Source of the DNA: Prevotella sp.
GTDB taxonomy: Bacteria > Bacteroidota > Bacteroidia > Bacteroidales > Bacteroidaceae
Assembly (NCBI GenBank): GCA_016285055.1
Contig: JAEEPZ010000024.1
Span: 1 to 41,083, forward strand
DNA: 41,083 nt
Direction: 5' to 3'
Part shown: positions 1 through 9,300 of the stretch, piece by piece
Numbering within the stretch: the first letter of the stretch is position 1
How the letters are laid out: each line of letters begins with the position of its first letter
The notes under the pieces: model-generated
Database searches by the model: none
Told to the model about the DNA's origin: nothing
What the model saw: only the letters and a program-made list of their open reading frames with translations
Translations under genes and position numbers: made by a program

Positions 1-234
1 GGTCATCTGCTCGTGCGCCATGAGGAATCCGGCCGGTGTGCCGCCCTTGCCGCAGACAAAGCAGTGACAGATGTTCTTCGACGGCGACACCATGAACGAC
101 GGGTTGCGGTCGTCGTGGAACGGACACAACCCCTTGTAGTTGACACCGCTCTTGCGCAGCGTCACGAAGTCGCCCACGACGTCCACGATGCGCGCCGCGT
201 CCAAAATCCGGTCTACTGTCGCCCTGTCAATCAT
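1..234 (-). CDS. dnaG: DNA primase DnaG, N-terminal part (runs off the window)
   Basis: The 78 codons visible encode the start of DnaG, the primase that makes RNA primers for replication. The zinc-binding CHC2 domain is complete: Cys37 and His40 (CPFH), then Cys58 and Cys61 (CHCFVC), followed by GKGGTPAGF. The opening MIDRATVDRILDAARIVDVV is typical of the family and supports the ATG at 234. The TOPRIM catalytic domain and C-terminal helicase-binding domain lie outside the window. Its upstream region holds a cluster of AT-rich palindromes. Identification is firm; only the length is unknown. Confidence 0.95.
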   Translation of the reverse strand, partial: MIDRATVDRILDAARIVDVVGDFVTLRKSGVNYKGLCPFHDDRNPSFMVSPSKNICHCFVCGKGGTPAGFLMAHEQMT

Positions 235-240
235 CTTTGT

Positions 241-300
241 TATTGTCGTTATTACGTTATAACGTTATAACGTCATTAAGCTATAATGTTATAACGTCAT
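241..300. repeat. Cluster of AT-rich palindromes between dnaG and the esterase remnant
   Basis: ACGTTATAACGTTATAACGT at 254-273 is a perfect 20-base palindrome built from overlapping ACGTTATAACGT units. ATAACGTCAT occurs at 267-276 and again at 291-300, and ATGTTATAACGT lies at 286-297. The cluster sits immediately upstream of dnaG (minus), so it could be an operator, a hairpin in the dnaG leader, or a simple repeat. No TAnnTTTG promoter was recognised within it. Confidence 0.6.
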
Positions 301-307
301 GGCGAAA

Positions 308-1624
308 TCATTTAAGGTATTTGGCCAAGGGATGCCCCACAGCTTTCAGGCCCTTGGCAAAGCTCTGTGCATTCATCTGCGCCCCAAGCTTGGAGGCGTG
401 AGTGTGGTCGGTGTTGAAGTAGATACCGGCCTTCTTCTTGATGTCAGCAGTCTGGGTCTTGGCTTTCTCCTTATCGTCGGAGAGGCGCTTGGCGAACTTC
501 TTGTCGAGGAAGTCGGCGCTGATGTTGTGCATGTCGATGAAGGCGACACCCGTCTCGGCCACCACCTCGCGGTACCACTTGCCGTAGGTGGCGTCGCGGC
601 GCTCCACCTTGCCTCCGGGCCACTCGTTGCGCGGGGTCAGGCTGACGAGGATGGGTGTTGCGCCTTTCTCGCGGCAGTCGTCGATCATCTTCCTGAGATA
701 CCAGCCGAAGCTATAGACCACCTCGTAGCTGTCGTCATACATCTTATAGACATGCAGCGTGTCGGCTGTGCCGGGAATGACGCCGCGCGCCTTCTGGTCG
801 GTGATGGGGCAGATGTCGTTGTGGCCGAACTGGATGGTGACATAGTCGCCGGGCTGCAGCGAGTTGTAGACTTTCTCCCACAGTCCTTCACGGACGAAGC
901 TGCGCGTAGAGCGCCCTGCCCTACCAGCATTGCACAGGGTGATCTTGCTCTCGTCGAACACGGTGAAAGCCTGCGAGGCCCAGCCCCACATGCCGTCATC
1001 CTCCTTGTCCTTGTTCTTCACCGTCGAGTCGCCTGTGAAGAAGAGCACGGGCTTGCCCTCCTCGCGCTTCACTTGCCACTGGTTCAGCTCCACGTTCTGC
1101 ATCATGGCCTGCAAGGGCTGCAGCAGCGGGTTGGGGCTGTAGTAAAGACCCTCGGCGGCACTGCGGGCGTTCATCTCAGCGCCGTACTTCGACGTGTGGA
1201 TGTGGTCGCCTAAGAAATGGTACTTCTCCTTCCACGGCGAATAGGTGTCGAGCTTCGCACCGCTGATCTCGTTGAGGTCGACGAAGGGCACGCCCTCGGT
1301 GGCGGCCACGTAAGCAGCCCACTCCGTCTGCGGCTTGCGCACGATGAGGCCGGTCTGCTCGTTGTAGGCATCGCGCGGTGTCAAGGACATGAGGATGGGA
1401 TTGCCCCCGTGCGCGCGTATATCATTAATGTATAGGCGCAGGTAGTGGCCATAGCTGTAGACAGTGCCCTGACGCTGCGTGCGCTGGTTGAAGCCCGTCA
1501 CCATCGTGTCAGGATCAACGCCGGGAATGACGCCGCGGGCCCTTCTGGCATCGAAGAAATCGGCGCCATCGTTGTGGCCTATGGAGACAACCACCCAGTC
1601 GCCGGGTTTCACGGCGTCGCGCAC
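308..1624 (-). pseudogene. Truncated tandem SGNH/GDSL esterase (rhamnogalacturonan-acetylesterase-like)
   Basis: The 438 residues hold two SGNH-hydrolase domains of the type that removes acetyl groups from pectic polysaccharides. The second, from about residue 190, is complete: FFTGDSTVKN (nucleophile Ser), the NAGRAG block, FGHND, and DHTHASKLGAQ (Asp/His). The first begins only at the third block (SIGHND, later GDHIHTSKYGAE); its GDS nucleophile block and glycine block are missing, and so is any signal peptide. The only start is a GTG at 1624. A few codons further upstream the sequence turns into repeat R1 (1628-1870), so the 5' end was probably removed by insertion or recombination at the repeat. 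Domain two could fold if expressed, but no promoter or export signal was seen. The family call is strong; the pseudogene status is inference. Confidence 0.75.
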
Positions 1625-1627
1625 GGC

Positions 1628-1870
1628 AGGGTCTGTCGTCCCTTCGGGACTTTTGTGTGGTGGGGGGCCATAATACAGGGGCGTTGCCCCTGCCTGGACG
1701 ATTGGTGCTCACCATCGTCTTCCGCCGTCCCTTCGGGACTTTTGCTGCGCCGACCTATTAGCAGGGATTGGATTGAACAGTCCTGAAGGGACGACAGAAC
1801 TCGGGGAACAAACAGACCTAATTAGCGACATAACTATGTCATCATTCCATCCGTACAGGTCGAACATTTT
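1628..1870. repeat. Repeat element R1, copy 1 (inverted copy at 40370-40630)
   Basis: Read as reverse complement, this stretch matches 40370-40630 over most of its length. Shared landmarks are CGGATGGAAT followed by GACATAGTTA, a segment close to CAATCCCTGCTAATAGGTCGG, a segment reading AGACGATGGTGAGCACCAAT, and GTCCAGGCAGGGGC. It carries an internal direct repeat, CGTCCCTTCGGGACTTTTG, near 1635 and 1727. No protein is encoded. It separates the truncated esterase from the lipoprotein operon. It is probably a non-autonomous repetitive element of this genome. Confidence 0.75.
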
Positions 1871-1915
1871 TTTTAAGTTTTTTCCTATAACAGCACTCAA
1901 AAGCATTTTTTTTTG

Positions 1916-1923
1916 TAATTTTG
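1916..1923 (+). promoter_or_regulatory. Probable promoter -7 element of the lipoprotein operon
   Basis: TAATTTTG matches the Bacteroidetes -7 consensus TAnnTTTG and lies 66 bases before the ATG at 1990, after a T-rich stretch. No convincing -33 TTTG was found at the usual spacing. It argues that translation starts at 1990 rather than at the in-frame ATG at 1921. Confidence 0.5.
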
Positions 1924-1989
1924 CACACGAACTGTGCGACGAATCAAAAAAAACAGAATCCCCCTAATAGCAATCAAACTAAAAACAGT

Positions 1990-4900
1990 ATGAGGAAACT
2001 ACTAAGGCAAAAGTACACATGGCAGAAGGCTGCACTTGCCATAGCTTTGTCCATCTCTTTTGGGTGTAGCGACGAGAACATTGTCTCTCCTCCATCAGCA
2101 TTGCATCCGTTATTGCTGAACGGGCAGATTCTGCATGAGAATGTGACACGTGCCAACGACTACGGCTTTGTCACCGGCGACCGCATGGGCATCTATGTCG
2201 TCGACCGCATCAACAGTGAGGCTGGCGACCTCGATGCCAGCGGCAACCGCGCCAGCAATGTGCTCTACACCTACGACGGCGACACCTACCAATGGGCGGC
2301 GCCCACACCCATCTACTGGCGCGACCGGCAGACGCCGGTCGACATCTACGGCTACTACCCCGGTGTGAACTATATAGAGCAGCCCACGGCATACCATTTC
2401 AGCGTGCAGACCGACCAGAGCACAGAGGCGGCCAATGGTGAGCTGTCGGGCTACGAACAGAGCGACCTGCTGTGGGGGAAAACGGCCAACATCAGCTATA
2501 CCCAGGAGCAGATTGTGGTGAAGTACCGCCATGTCCTCGCGGGCATACGCGTACAGTTATTAAAAGGAGAGGGGGTCAATGATGCCGAGTGGCAGAAATT
2601 AGAGAAGACAGTAATGGTAGTTAATACCACGACCGAGGCCACCGTCAACCTTTCAACAGGCAGCGTAACGCCGAAGGGTACCGCGACTTCCCCTGTCCGT
2701 ATGGCTTTGCAGTCGGGCGACCAGTATCGGGCCGTCGTCATCCCCCAGCAAGTGGCAGCAGGCCGGCAGCTCGTCAGCATCACCCTCGACGGCCAGACCT
2801 ACAGCCACAGTCTCGCCTCCGTCATGAACTACGAGGGCGGCAAGCTGCACAACTTCACGCTCACTGTCAACAAGCGCGAGGCTGCGGGCGACTACGACGT
2901 CTCCCTTGCCTACGACGGCATCATGCCATGGACGAACGATGAGACCAGCCACCAGTTCGCAGCCAATGCCTATGTCGTGGTGCATTGCCCGGAGCCAGAA
3001 AAACTGGAAGAGAGCATCCGCCAGGCAGGGTACGACCCACAGACGCTGAAGAATATGAAGGTGACGGGAACCATCAACTATTGGGACATCTATTTCATGA
3101 ATAGGATGCCACAACTTGCCCATCTAAACCTGAAGGATGTGGTCATAAAAGAACTGGGAGAAGGCTATCTTGGCACACGCGACAACTTTCTCACTGGCTC
3201 CTTCGGTAAAAACGGGGATTTGAGGTCCATTGTGCTACCCTCACGACTGAAAGGCATTGGCGACTATGCACTTTCGGGCGTGAAGCTAATGAATTCTACG
3301 CTCGAAATACCAGAGGGAGTGACCTACATTGGTCGTTCCGCACTGTCTGGAGGCGTAGATAGCAGGGTGACGCTTATCCTGCCCAACAGCCTTGACACCA
3401 TTGGTGATGATGCATTTAGTGATTGCCCATACCAATGCGAACTGAAACTGCCGGAAAGTCTCACTTATATTGGCGATGGGGCCTTTAACGATGCAGAAAA
3501 CTTCTATGGCACGTTTCATTTCCCCTCGCAATTGAAGCATTTGGGCAGCAGAGCCTTTTGGGGGATGGGCAGGAACAAGGATTTGACGGGTGAAATAGAG
3601 ATACCACAAGGCATGACCGTTATCCCTGCAGACTTTTGCCCACAATTGAAAAATCGTGTAAAAATTGTTATTCCAGAAGGGGTTCGCGAAATAGGAGATG
3701 GTGCATTCAGAGGCCTGTCGGTTAGTGCTCTTGCGCTACCCCAGAGCCTTGCAGTCATAGGGGAAAGTGCATTCTCGAACAGCAACATGCCTTTCGCCAT
3801 CGCCATACCGGAGAATGTGACGGTCATAGAGGACTATGCCTTTAGTGACTGTGGGATAGAAGGCGAGCTGGTCATTCCTGAGAATTGTGTACACCTTGGT
3901 GCCTATAGCTTCTGTGGTAACCATATTACAAAATTGGTGCTGCCTTCAAAAATAGAAAAAATTGGGATGGGAGCTTTCTTTGGAAATGAAGCGTTGACAG
4001 AGATCACACTGCCCAAATATGTCGAAGAGATAGGCAGTGAAGCCTTTTCTATTCCCTACCTGCAAACGGTGGTCTGCCTGAACCCTGAACCTCCGAAACT
4101 GTTGACCAATCCCGATGGTCATCCTTTTGAAGGTGTGGCTTTTGACAAGTGCATCCTGCAGGTTCCCGAAGAATCCATCGAAGCCTACCGCCACGCCGAA
4201 GGCTGGAACCTGTTCCAGAGTATAACGCCCTACCGTGAGCTGGCCGTCAACATTACCGAGATGACCACGCTCGACAAGGGGCTGCGACGCGAGGGCATCA
4301 TCCGTGCCCAGGGTGCCTGGGAGGTGACCGAATGTCCTTCGTGGTGCAGCGTAGAGCCCATGTCGGGCAGCGGAAAGGCTGAGGTGGCCATCACCGTCAA
4401 GCCGCAGCCGAAGTCGGCGCCTGACCGTGAGGGGCGCGTTGCCTTCAGCTTGAAAGGAAAGGACTTTACCATCTATGTGCCAGTACGTCAACTCAGCTAT
4501 GAGTATGGCGAGGATGAGACCATCATCCTGCAGCAGGCTTCGGCAGGCGCACCGAAGGCTGTTCCTCTGTTTATCGTGGGCGACGGCTATAATGCCGACG
4601 ACATTCAAAGCGGAAAGTATCTGGCGGACATGAAGGAACAGATGGAGCACCTCTTCAGTTGTGAGCCGTTTAAGACCTACCGTAACTATTTCACTGTATC
4701 GACCGCCATCGCCGTGTCGCCAGAGTCAGGCATTCCCACCTTCTACGGTTCACCCACCAAAGACAAGACACGCTTTGGTACTGAGCTGACGCCAGATGGT
4801 TTCCTCGGCATTGACTGGCAAGTATGGAACTATGCCCAGCAGCACGGCGTCGACCTCAGTAACGAACGGGAGGGCGAAGCCACCATCATGGTGCTTCTGA

Positions 4901-5421
4901 ACTCTCATGCGCAGGCGGCCATGACCTATTTAGAGGATAATGGGCGAAGCATATCATACATAGGCAAGAGCACCGATGCCTATCCATACGACCAACGAGG
5001 CTTTGTGCTGCGCGAGGTGGGAGGCATCGGCTTTGGCAAATTGGCCAGCGAGGACGTGGTACACTTCACATTCGCAAAGACCTGTCCATATCAGGGTTGT
5101 TTAAACTGGTTCTGCTACTGGAATTACAAAGCACGGGGATGGTATGAAAACATCACTTCCTTGGGCAAGAGAGGCGAGGTGCCCTGGAGCCACCTCATCT
5201 ATCATCCCAAGTATGCACCCTATGTCGATGTCTATGAAGGCGCATACCGCCATGCCCGTGGCTTCTACCGCAGTGAGCCGCAGAGCGTGATGAGCAACTA
5301 TATTCCCTATTTCAACACCATCAGCCGCGAGAGCATCGTGCGACGTATCATGCAGTATGCTGGTGAGAGCTATTCGTTCGACAAGTTTGTGGAAAAAGAC
5401 AAAATAGAGATACCCGAATGA
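1990..5421 (+). CDS. Surface lipoprotein: fimbrillin-like, BspA-type LRR, BACON and M64-like domain with degenerate metal site
   Basis: A 1143-aa lipoprotein; the start at 1990 puts a lipoprotein signal (hydrophobic ALAIALSISFG then Cys) at the N terminus. Order: fimbrillin-like (Mfa-like) domain about 40-300, with the family signatures YGFVTGDRMGIYVVD and YEQSDLLWGK; BspA/LRR_5-type repeats about 335-720, recurring pattern IPEGVTYIGRSALSG; BACON-type beta domain about 750-835 (GAWEVTECPSWCSVEPMSG); M64 (IgA peptidase family) domain about 840-1115. Where the two downstream paralogues read HEAGGHGFGKLADE, this protein has REVGGIGFGKLASE from residue 1008, so both histidines and the Asp are replaced. 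It is therefore predicted to be inactive as a metallopeptidase and may act as a binding or decoy subunit. It overlaps the next start by four bases, indicating a shared transcript. The LRR segment looks more AT-rich than its flanks. Confidence 0.85.
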   Translation: MRKLLRQKYTWQKAALAIALSISFGCSDENIVSPPSALHPLLLNGQILHENVTRANDYGFVTGDRMGIYVVDRINSEAGDLDASGNRASNVLYTYDGDTYQWAAPTPIYWRDRQTPVDIYGYYPGVNYIEQPTAYHFSVQTDQSTEAANGELSGYEQSDLLWGKTANISYTQEQIVVKYRHVLAGIRVQLLKGEGVNDAEWQKLEKTVMVVNTTTEATVNLSTGSVTPKGTATSPVRMALQSGDQYRAVVIPQQVAAGRQLVSITLDGQTYSHSLASVMNYEGGKLHNFTLTVNKREAAGDYDVSLAYDGIMPWTNDETSHQFAANAYVVVHCPEPEKLEESIRQAGYDPQTLKNMKVTGTINYWDIYFMNRMPQLAHLNLKDVVIKELGEGYLGTRDNFLTGSFGKNGDLRSIVLPSRLKGIGDYALSGVKLMNSTLEIPEGVTYIGRSALSGGVDSRVTLILPNSLDTIGDDAFSDCPYQCELKLPESLTYIGDGAFNDAENFYGTFHFPSQLKHLGSRAFWGMGRNKDLTGEIEIPQGMTVIPADFCPQLKNRVKIVIPEGVREIGDGAFRGLSVSALALPQSLAVIGESAFSNSNMPFAIAIPENVTVIEDYAFSDCGIEGELVIPENCVHLGAYSFCGNHITKLVLPSKIEKIGMGAFFGNEALTEITLPKYVEEIGSEAFSIPYLQTVVCLNPEPPKLLTNPDGHPFEGVAFDKCILQVPEESIEAYRHAEGWNLFQSITPYRELAVNITEMTTLDKGLRREGIIRAQGAWEVTECPSWCSVEPMSGSGKAEVAITVKPQPKSAPDREGRVAFSLKGKDFTIYVPVRQLSYEYGEDETIILQQASAGAPKAVPLFIVGDGYNADDIQSGKYLADMKEQMEHLFSCEPFKTYRNYFTVSTAIAVSPESGIPTFYGSPTKDKTRFGTELTPDGFLGIDWQVWNYAQQHGVDLSNEREGEATIMVLLNSHAQAAMTYLEDNGRSISYIGKSTDAYPYDQRGFVLREVGGIGFGKLASEDVVHFTFAKTCPYQGCLNWFCYWNYKARGWYENITSLGKRGEVPWSHLIYHPKYAPYVDVYEGAYRHARGFYRSEPQSVMSNYIPYFNTISRESIVRRIMQYAGESYSFDKFVEKDKIEIPE

Positions 5422-6353
5422 TGAAGAACAGAAACTGTGCCCAAGGCTTCTCCCTTGGGTTAAAGGCCGCACTCCTCGCCCTGCTCATGACCATGGCGGC
5501 ATGTGGTGGCGGCGGTGATGACGAGCAGACACCCCTTAACCCCCATCCTCCCACCCCAGAGGGGGAAGGAGGAGGGGCTACTCCCCCCACACTGAGCCTA
5601 AAGGCCACAGCCAGCGGCGTGGCTTTTGCCAATGGCGACAAGATAGGCGCGTTCATGGCATACGGCGCGCTGAAGTCTGCGGGCAACTACCTGCACAACC
5701 TGCCGATGCAGACCGACGGCAGCAGCTGGACCTTGGAGCGCACCGTCAGTTGGCAGGACAACAGCACGCCGGCCGACTTCTATGCCTACGCACCCTTCCA
5801 GGCTTCGCTGAGCGACCCGCTGGCCTGCCTCTTTCAGGTCAGCACCGACCAGAGCACGGCAGAGAAACAGAAAGCCTGCGACCTGCTGTGGGGAAAGCTG
5901 GCCTCGCAGAGTCCCACTGCCCGTGCGCTGACGATCACCCTGAGACGCCTCTTTGCCAAGCTGACAGTCAAGGTGGAGGCCGGCGAGGGGGTCACACCTC
6001 AAGACCTGAACGACAGCCAGCTCGCTGTCAGCATCAATGGCCTGCAAGTGCAAGCCACCGTCAACCTCTCCGACGGAAGCATCACCCCATCGGGCGCAAC
6101 AGCTGTCATTGTGCCGCTGAAGGAGCAGGAAAGAACCTATAGCGCCGTCATCGTGCCCCAGCACGTAGAAGAGACGGCACTGGTAACAGTGAACTGGAAT
6201 GGCGAAGACTATACGTTGACGCAGGCCATGACCTTTGAGAGCGGCAAGCAATACTCGCTGACTGTCACCATAAAAAAGACGGCGGGCACCGTCAATGTGG
6301 GCATCAGCCAGTGGGAGACAACAGACGAAGACTTCGGTGGAACAGTGAATTAA
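5418..6353 (+). CDS. Fimbrillin-like (Mfa-like) lipoprotein
   Basis: A 311-aa protein with a lipoprotein signal (LKAALLALLMTMAAC) followed by a G/P/E-rich linker and one fimbrillin-like domain. Signatures shared with its neighbours include FANGDKIGAF, STPADFYAYAPF, STDQSTAEKQKACDLLWGK and IVPQHVEETALVTV. It lacks the LRR, BACON and M64 parts. The linker at about residues 35-58 is encoded by a G/C-rich inverted repeat resembling the genome's intergenic palindromes. Its ATG overlaps the upstream TGA (ATGATG), suggesting translational coupling. By analogy with fimbrial systems it could be an accessory or anchoring subunit, but no fimbrial assembly genes are present. Confidence 0.82.
   Translation: MMKNRNCAQGFSLGLKAALLALLMTMAACGGGGDDEQTPLNPHPPTPEGEGGGATPPTLSLKATASGVAFANGDKIGAFMAYGALKSAGNYLHNLPMQTDGSSWTLERTVSWQDNSTPADFYAYAPFQASLSDPLACLFQVSTDQSTAEKQKACDLLWGKLASQSPTARALTITLRRLFAKLTVKVEAGEGVTPQDLNDSQLAVSINGLQVQATVNLSDGSITPSGATAVIVPLKEQERTYSAVIVPQHVEETALVTVNWNGEDYTLTQAMTFESGKQYSLTVTIKKTAGTVNVGISQWETTDEDFGGTVN
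5531..5590. repeat. G/C-rich palindromic repeat inside a coding sequence
   Basis: A run of C-rich blocks is followed by GAGGGGGAAGGAGGAGGGGCT, forming an imperfect inverted repeat of the same style as the intergenic palindromes elsewhere in the window. It is read in frame as the Pro/Glu/Gly-rich linker just behind the lipidated cysteine of the 5418-6353 protein. Confidence 0.5.
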
Positions 6354-6364
6354 AACCAGACGAT

Positions 6365-9300
6365 ATGAAGAGACTCAGACAAATACTTTATGCCATCAGC
6401 GCCGTGGGCGTGGCCTTTATGTCGTGTGCCGAGGACGATGTCCTGAAAAGTGACGCAGACAGACGCTTCCCCATATCCGTACAGGCCAATGTGGTACAGC
6501 AATACCTCACACGTGTCAGCGAGACCGGCTTTGCCGACGGCGACCAGATAGGCGTGTTCATCGTCAACTATGACAACGGCCAGCCACAACAGCTGCAGAA
6601 CGAAGGCAACCATGCCGACAATGTAAGATATACCTACCAGGCAGAGAAGCAGCAATGGAATGCTGACCCAGCGGTCTATTGGAAAGACAAAGAGACCCCC
6701 GTCGATGCCTACAGCTATTATCCCTACGATGCAAAGATAGGTAGCGTCAACGCCTACCCCTTTACAATAAAGACGGCACAGAACGAGACCGCAGCATACG
6801 AGCAAAGCGATTTCCTATGGGCCAAGGCAGAGAATGTGCTCCCCACAAAGGAGCCCATCAATCTGGCACATCGGCACATCATGGCTGGCGTGGAAGTGAC
6901 AGTAGTAGAAGGAGAGGACTTTGAAGAAGGAGAGTGGGAACAGTTGGATAAGAAGGTGCTTGTAGAAAGCACCATCCTGAACACCGCTGTCAGTCTGTCG
7001 TCAGGGGAAGTCACATGCAGCAAAGAAAGCGCTTCCACCAGCATTGTTCCTCTGCAGGCAGGCTCGGCATGGCGCGCCGTCGTGGCTCCGCAGACTGTAG
7101 CCGGGGGCCACCCGCTATTGGCCATTCAGGTGGGTGGCGACAGCTATCACTTCAGCCGCCAGGAACCGATGACATACTACGCTGGCAAGCTGCACAAGTT
7201 TACCATAAAGGTAGACAAGAAACCGCAGGGCGACTATGTCTACACACTGATCAGCGAGGCCATTACGCCTTGGGAAGTCGACCCCGTGTCGCATCTGGGC
7301 GGTAGCAGCGAATACTATGTGATTGTCAACATCAAGGACGGCGAGGAGCTTGAAGATGTCATGGCAGCCATGCAGCTTGACCCTGAGAAAATATTCAACC
7401 TGAAACTGGTGGGTGTGCTGACGGCTGACAATGACAACATGGACTATCTGCGCAGCAACTTCCCAAACCTAGAGGCGCTCAACCTGGCTGACCTGCGATT
7501 GAAAGGTGAGAGCCTGCTTGTTGACCTGGGAGATTATGGAATAACCGGCAGAGAACCATTTCAATATAGCGATGACTTGATACCACGTTCTGCTTTCTAT
7601 GGTATGTCGTCACTGAGGTATGTGGTCTTTCCGCAACGTCTGAAGGCCATCGGCGCCCATGCCTTTGCGAACACCCATCTGAGTATGTCGTGCATATTGC
7701 CTGAAGGCCTGGAATATATTGGCGATTGTGCCTTTTACGACTCTGGGTATCATCCTGGGCAGGAGCTTGTGAGGCCACACATGACTGGCGATTTGTATAT
7801 TCCTTCCTCCTGTAGGTTTATTGGCAATGAGGCTTTCCGGGGACAGGATTTCACCTGCGAACTCATCCTGCCCGAGCAGATGGACTACCTGGGGCGTGAT
7901 GCCTTTGCCGACTGTAAATACATGACCGGCTACCTGCATGTGCCTAATGGGCTTCAGATTGTGAATCGCGCATGGAACGGCATGACAAAGCTGACGGGCT
8001 TTGCCGAGATACCCGAAGGTGCAAAGACCGTGGAGGGCATCGGCTGTCCTATCTCCTCACTGCACATTCCCGAAGGAGTGGTCAGATTATATCAAGTGTT
8101 TGCTACCATGCCCAATCAAGGGTATGGGCCTGATGAACCATCACCATACGAAGAATACCGCAAGCAACTGAAAGAGGTCTTTCTGCCCTCCACATTGCGC
8201 TATTTGGGCAGCTGGCATGAGCCGGGTACCTTTGAAGGCTCTGGCATACGCCACATCCAGCTGCCCGACGGTATAGAAACCATTCCTGAGCATTGTTTCG
8301 ACTGGTATGAGGATTTGCAGGACACTGTGAAGATTCCACAGGCCTGCATCAATATAGGACGGGAAGCCTTCCGACATTGTGAAAAGTTAGAGGCTGTGGT
8401 GCTTCCTGAAAATCTGACAGTTATTGACGACGGTGCTTTCATGTGCTGCTACTCGCTGAACTACATCCGTTGTCTCGCCAAGGAGCCTCCTATACTAAAA
8501 GATGGTTGGTGGGGCGACCCTTTCTATGGTGTCAATAAGAACAACTTTACCTTAGTAGTGCCGGAGGATGCCGTGGATACCTACCGTAATGCTCCGGGAT
8601 GGAGCGAGTTCAAACGTATTTCAGCCTATCGTGACTTCGTATGCCGCCCCATGCAGGACAAGCTTCTGAACAAGGGACACAACCTTGAGATAGTGCTGAA
8701 TGCCGATGGTAACTGGACAGTAACTCACCAACCCGGCTGGGCGCACATCAGTGCCACATCGGGCTACAAGAAAACCGCACTGACGGTGACGGTAGACGAC
8801 TTGAGTCGTGGTGCTGGCATGCGGCAGGACAGCATCGTGTTTGCTCTGACCGGACAGACGGACGAAGCGGGCAAGCCCGTTACTTGCTACTACAAGCTGT
8901 CACAATACGACTATGAATACGAAGAAGACAGCGAACTGGCATTGCAACGGGCCACGAGAGGCAATGGCAAGATAAACATATTCCTCTGTGGCGACGGCTA
9001 CGATGCCCAGGACATGGCCGAAGGGAAATACCTCAGCGACCTGCGCCAACAGACGGAATACTTCTTCGACGTGGAACCCTACAAGACCTACAAAGACTAC
9101 TTTAATGTCTTTGTAGGCTTTGCCATGTCGCGTGAGAGCGGCATCAACTCCACCAATCGCTGGCGCGAAACCAAGTTTGATGCGAAGTTGACAGGTATCT
9201 GTCACGAACCACTGCAGACAGATTTCGACAAGGCTTTACTCTATGCCTTGGAGGTGTCGCCCCAAATCAAACCCGACGGCGTGGCTGCTCCTTTGGTCAT

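Noticed and set aside
299..1213. 304-codon plus-strand open frame over the esterase remnant
   Set aside because: Antisense shadow of the SGNH coding region; its translation has no family signature, while the minus strand shows clear catalytic blocks.
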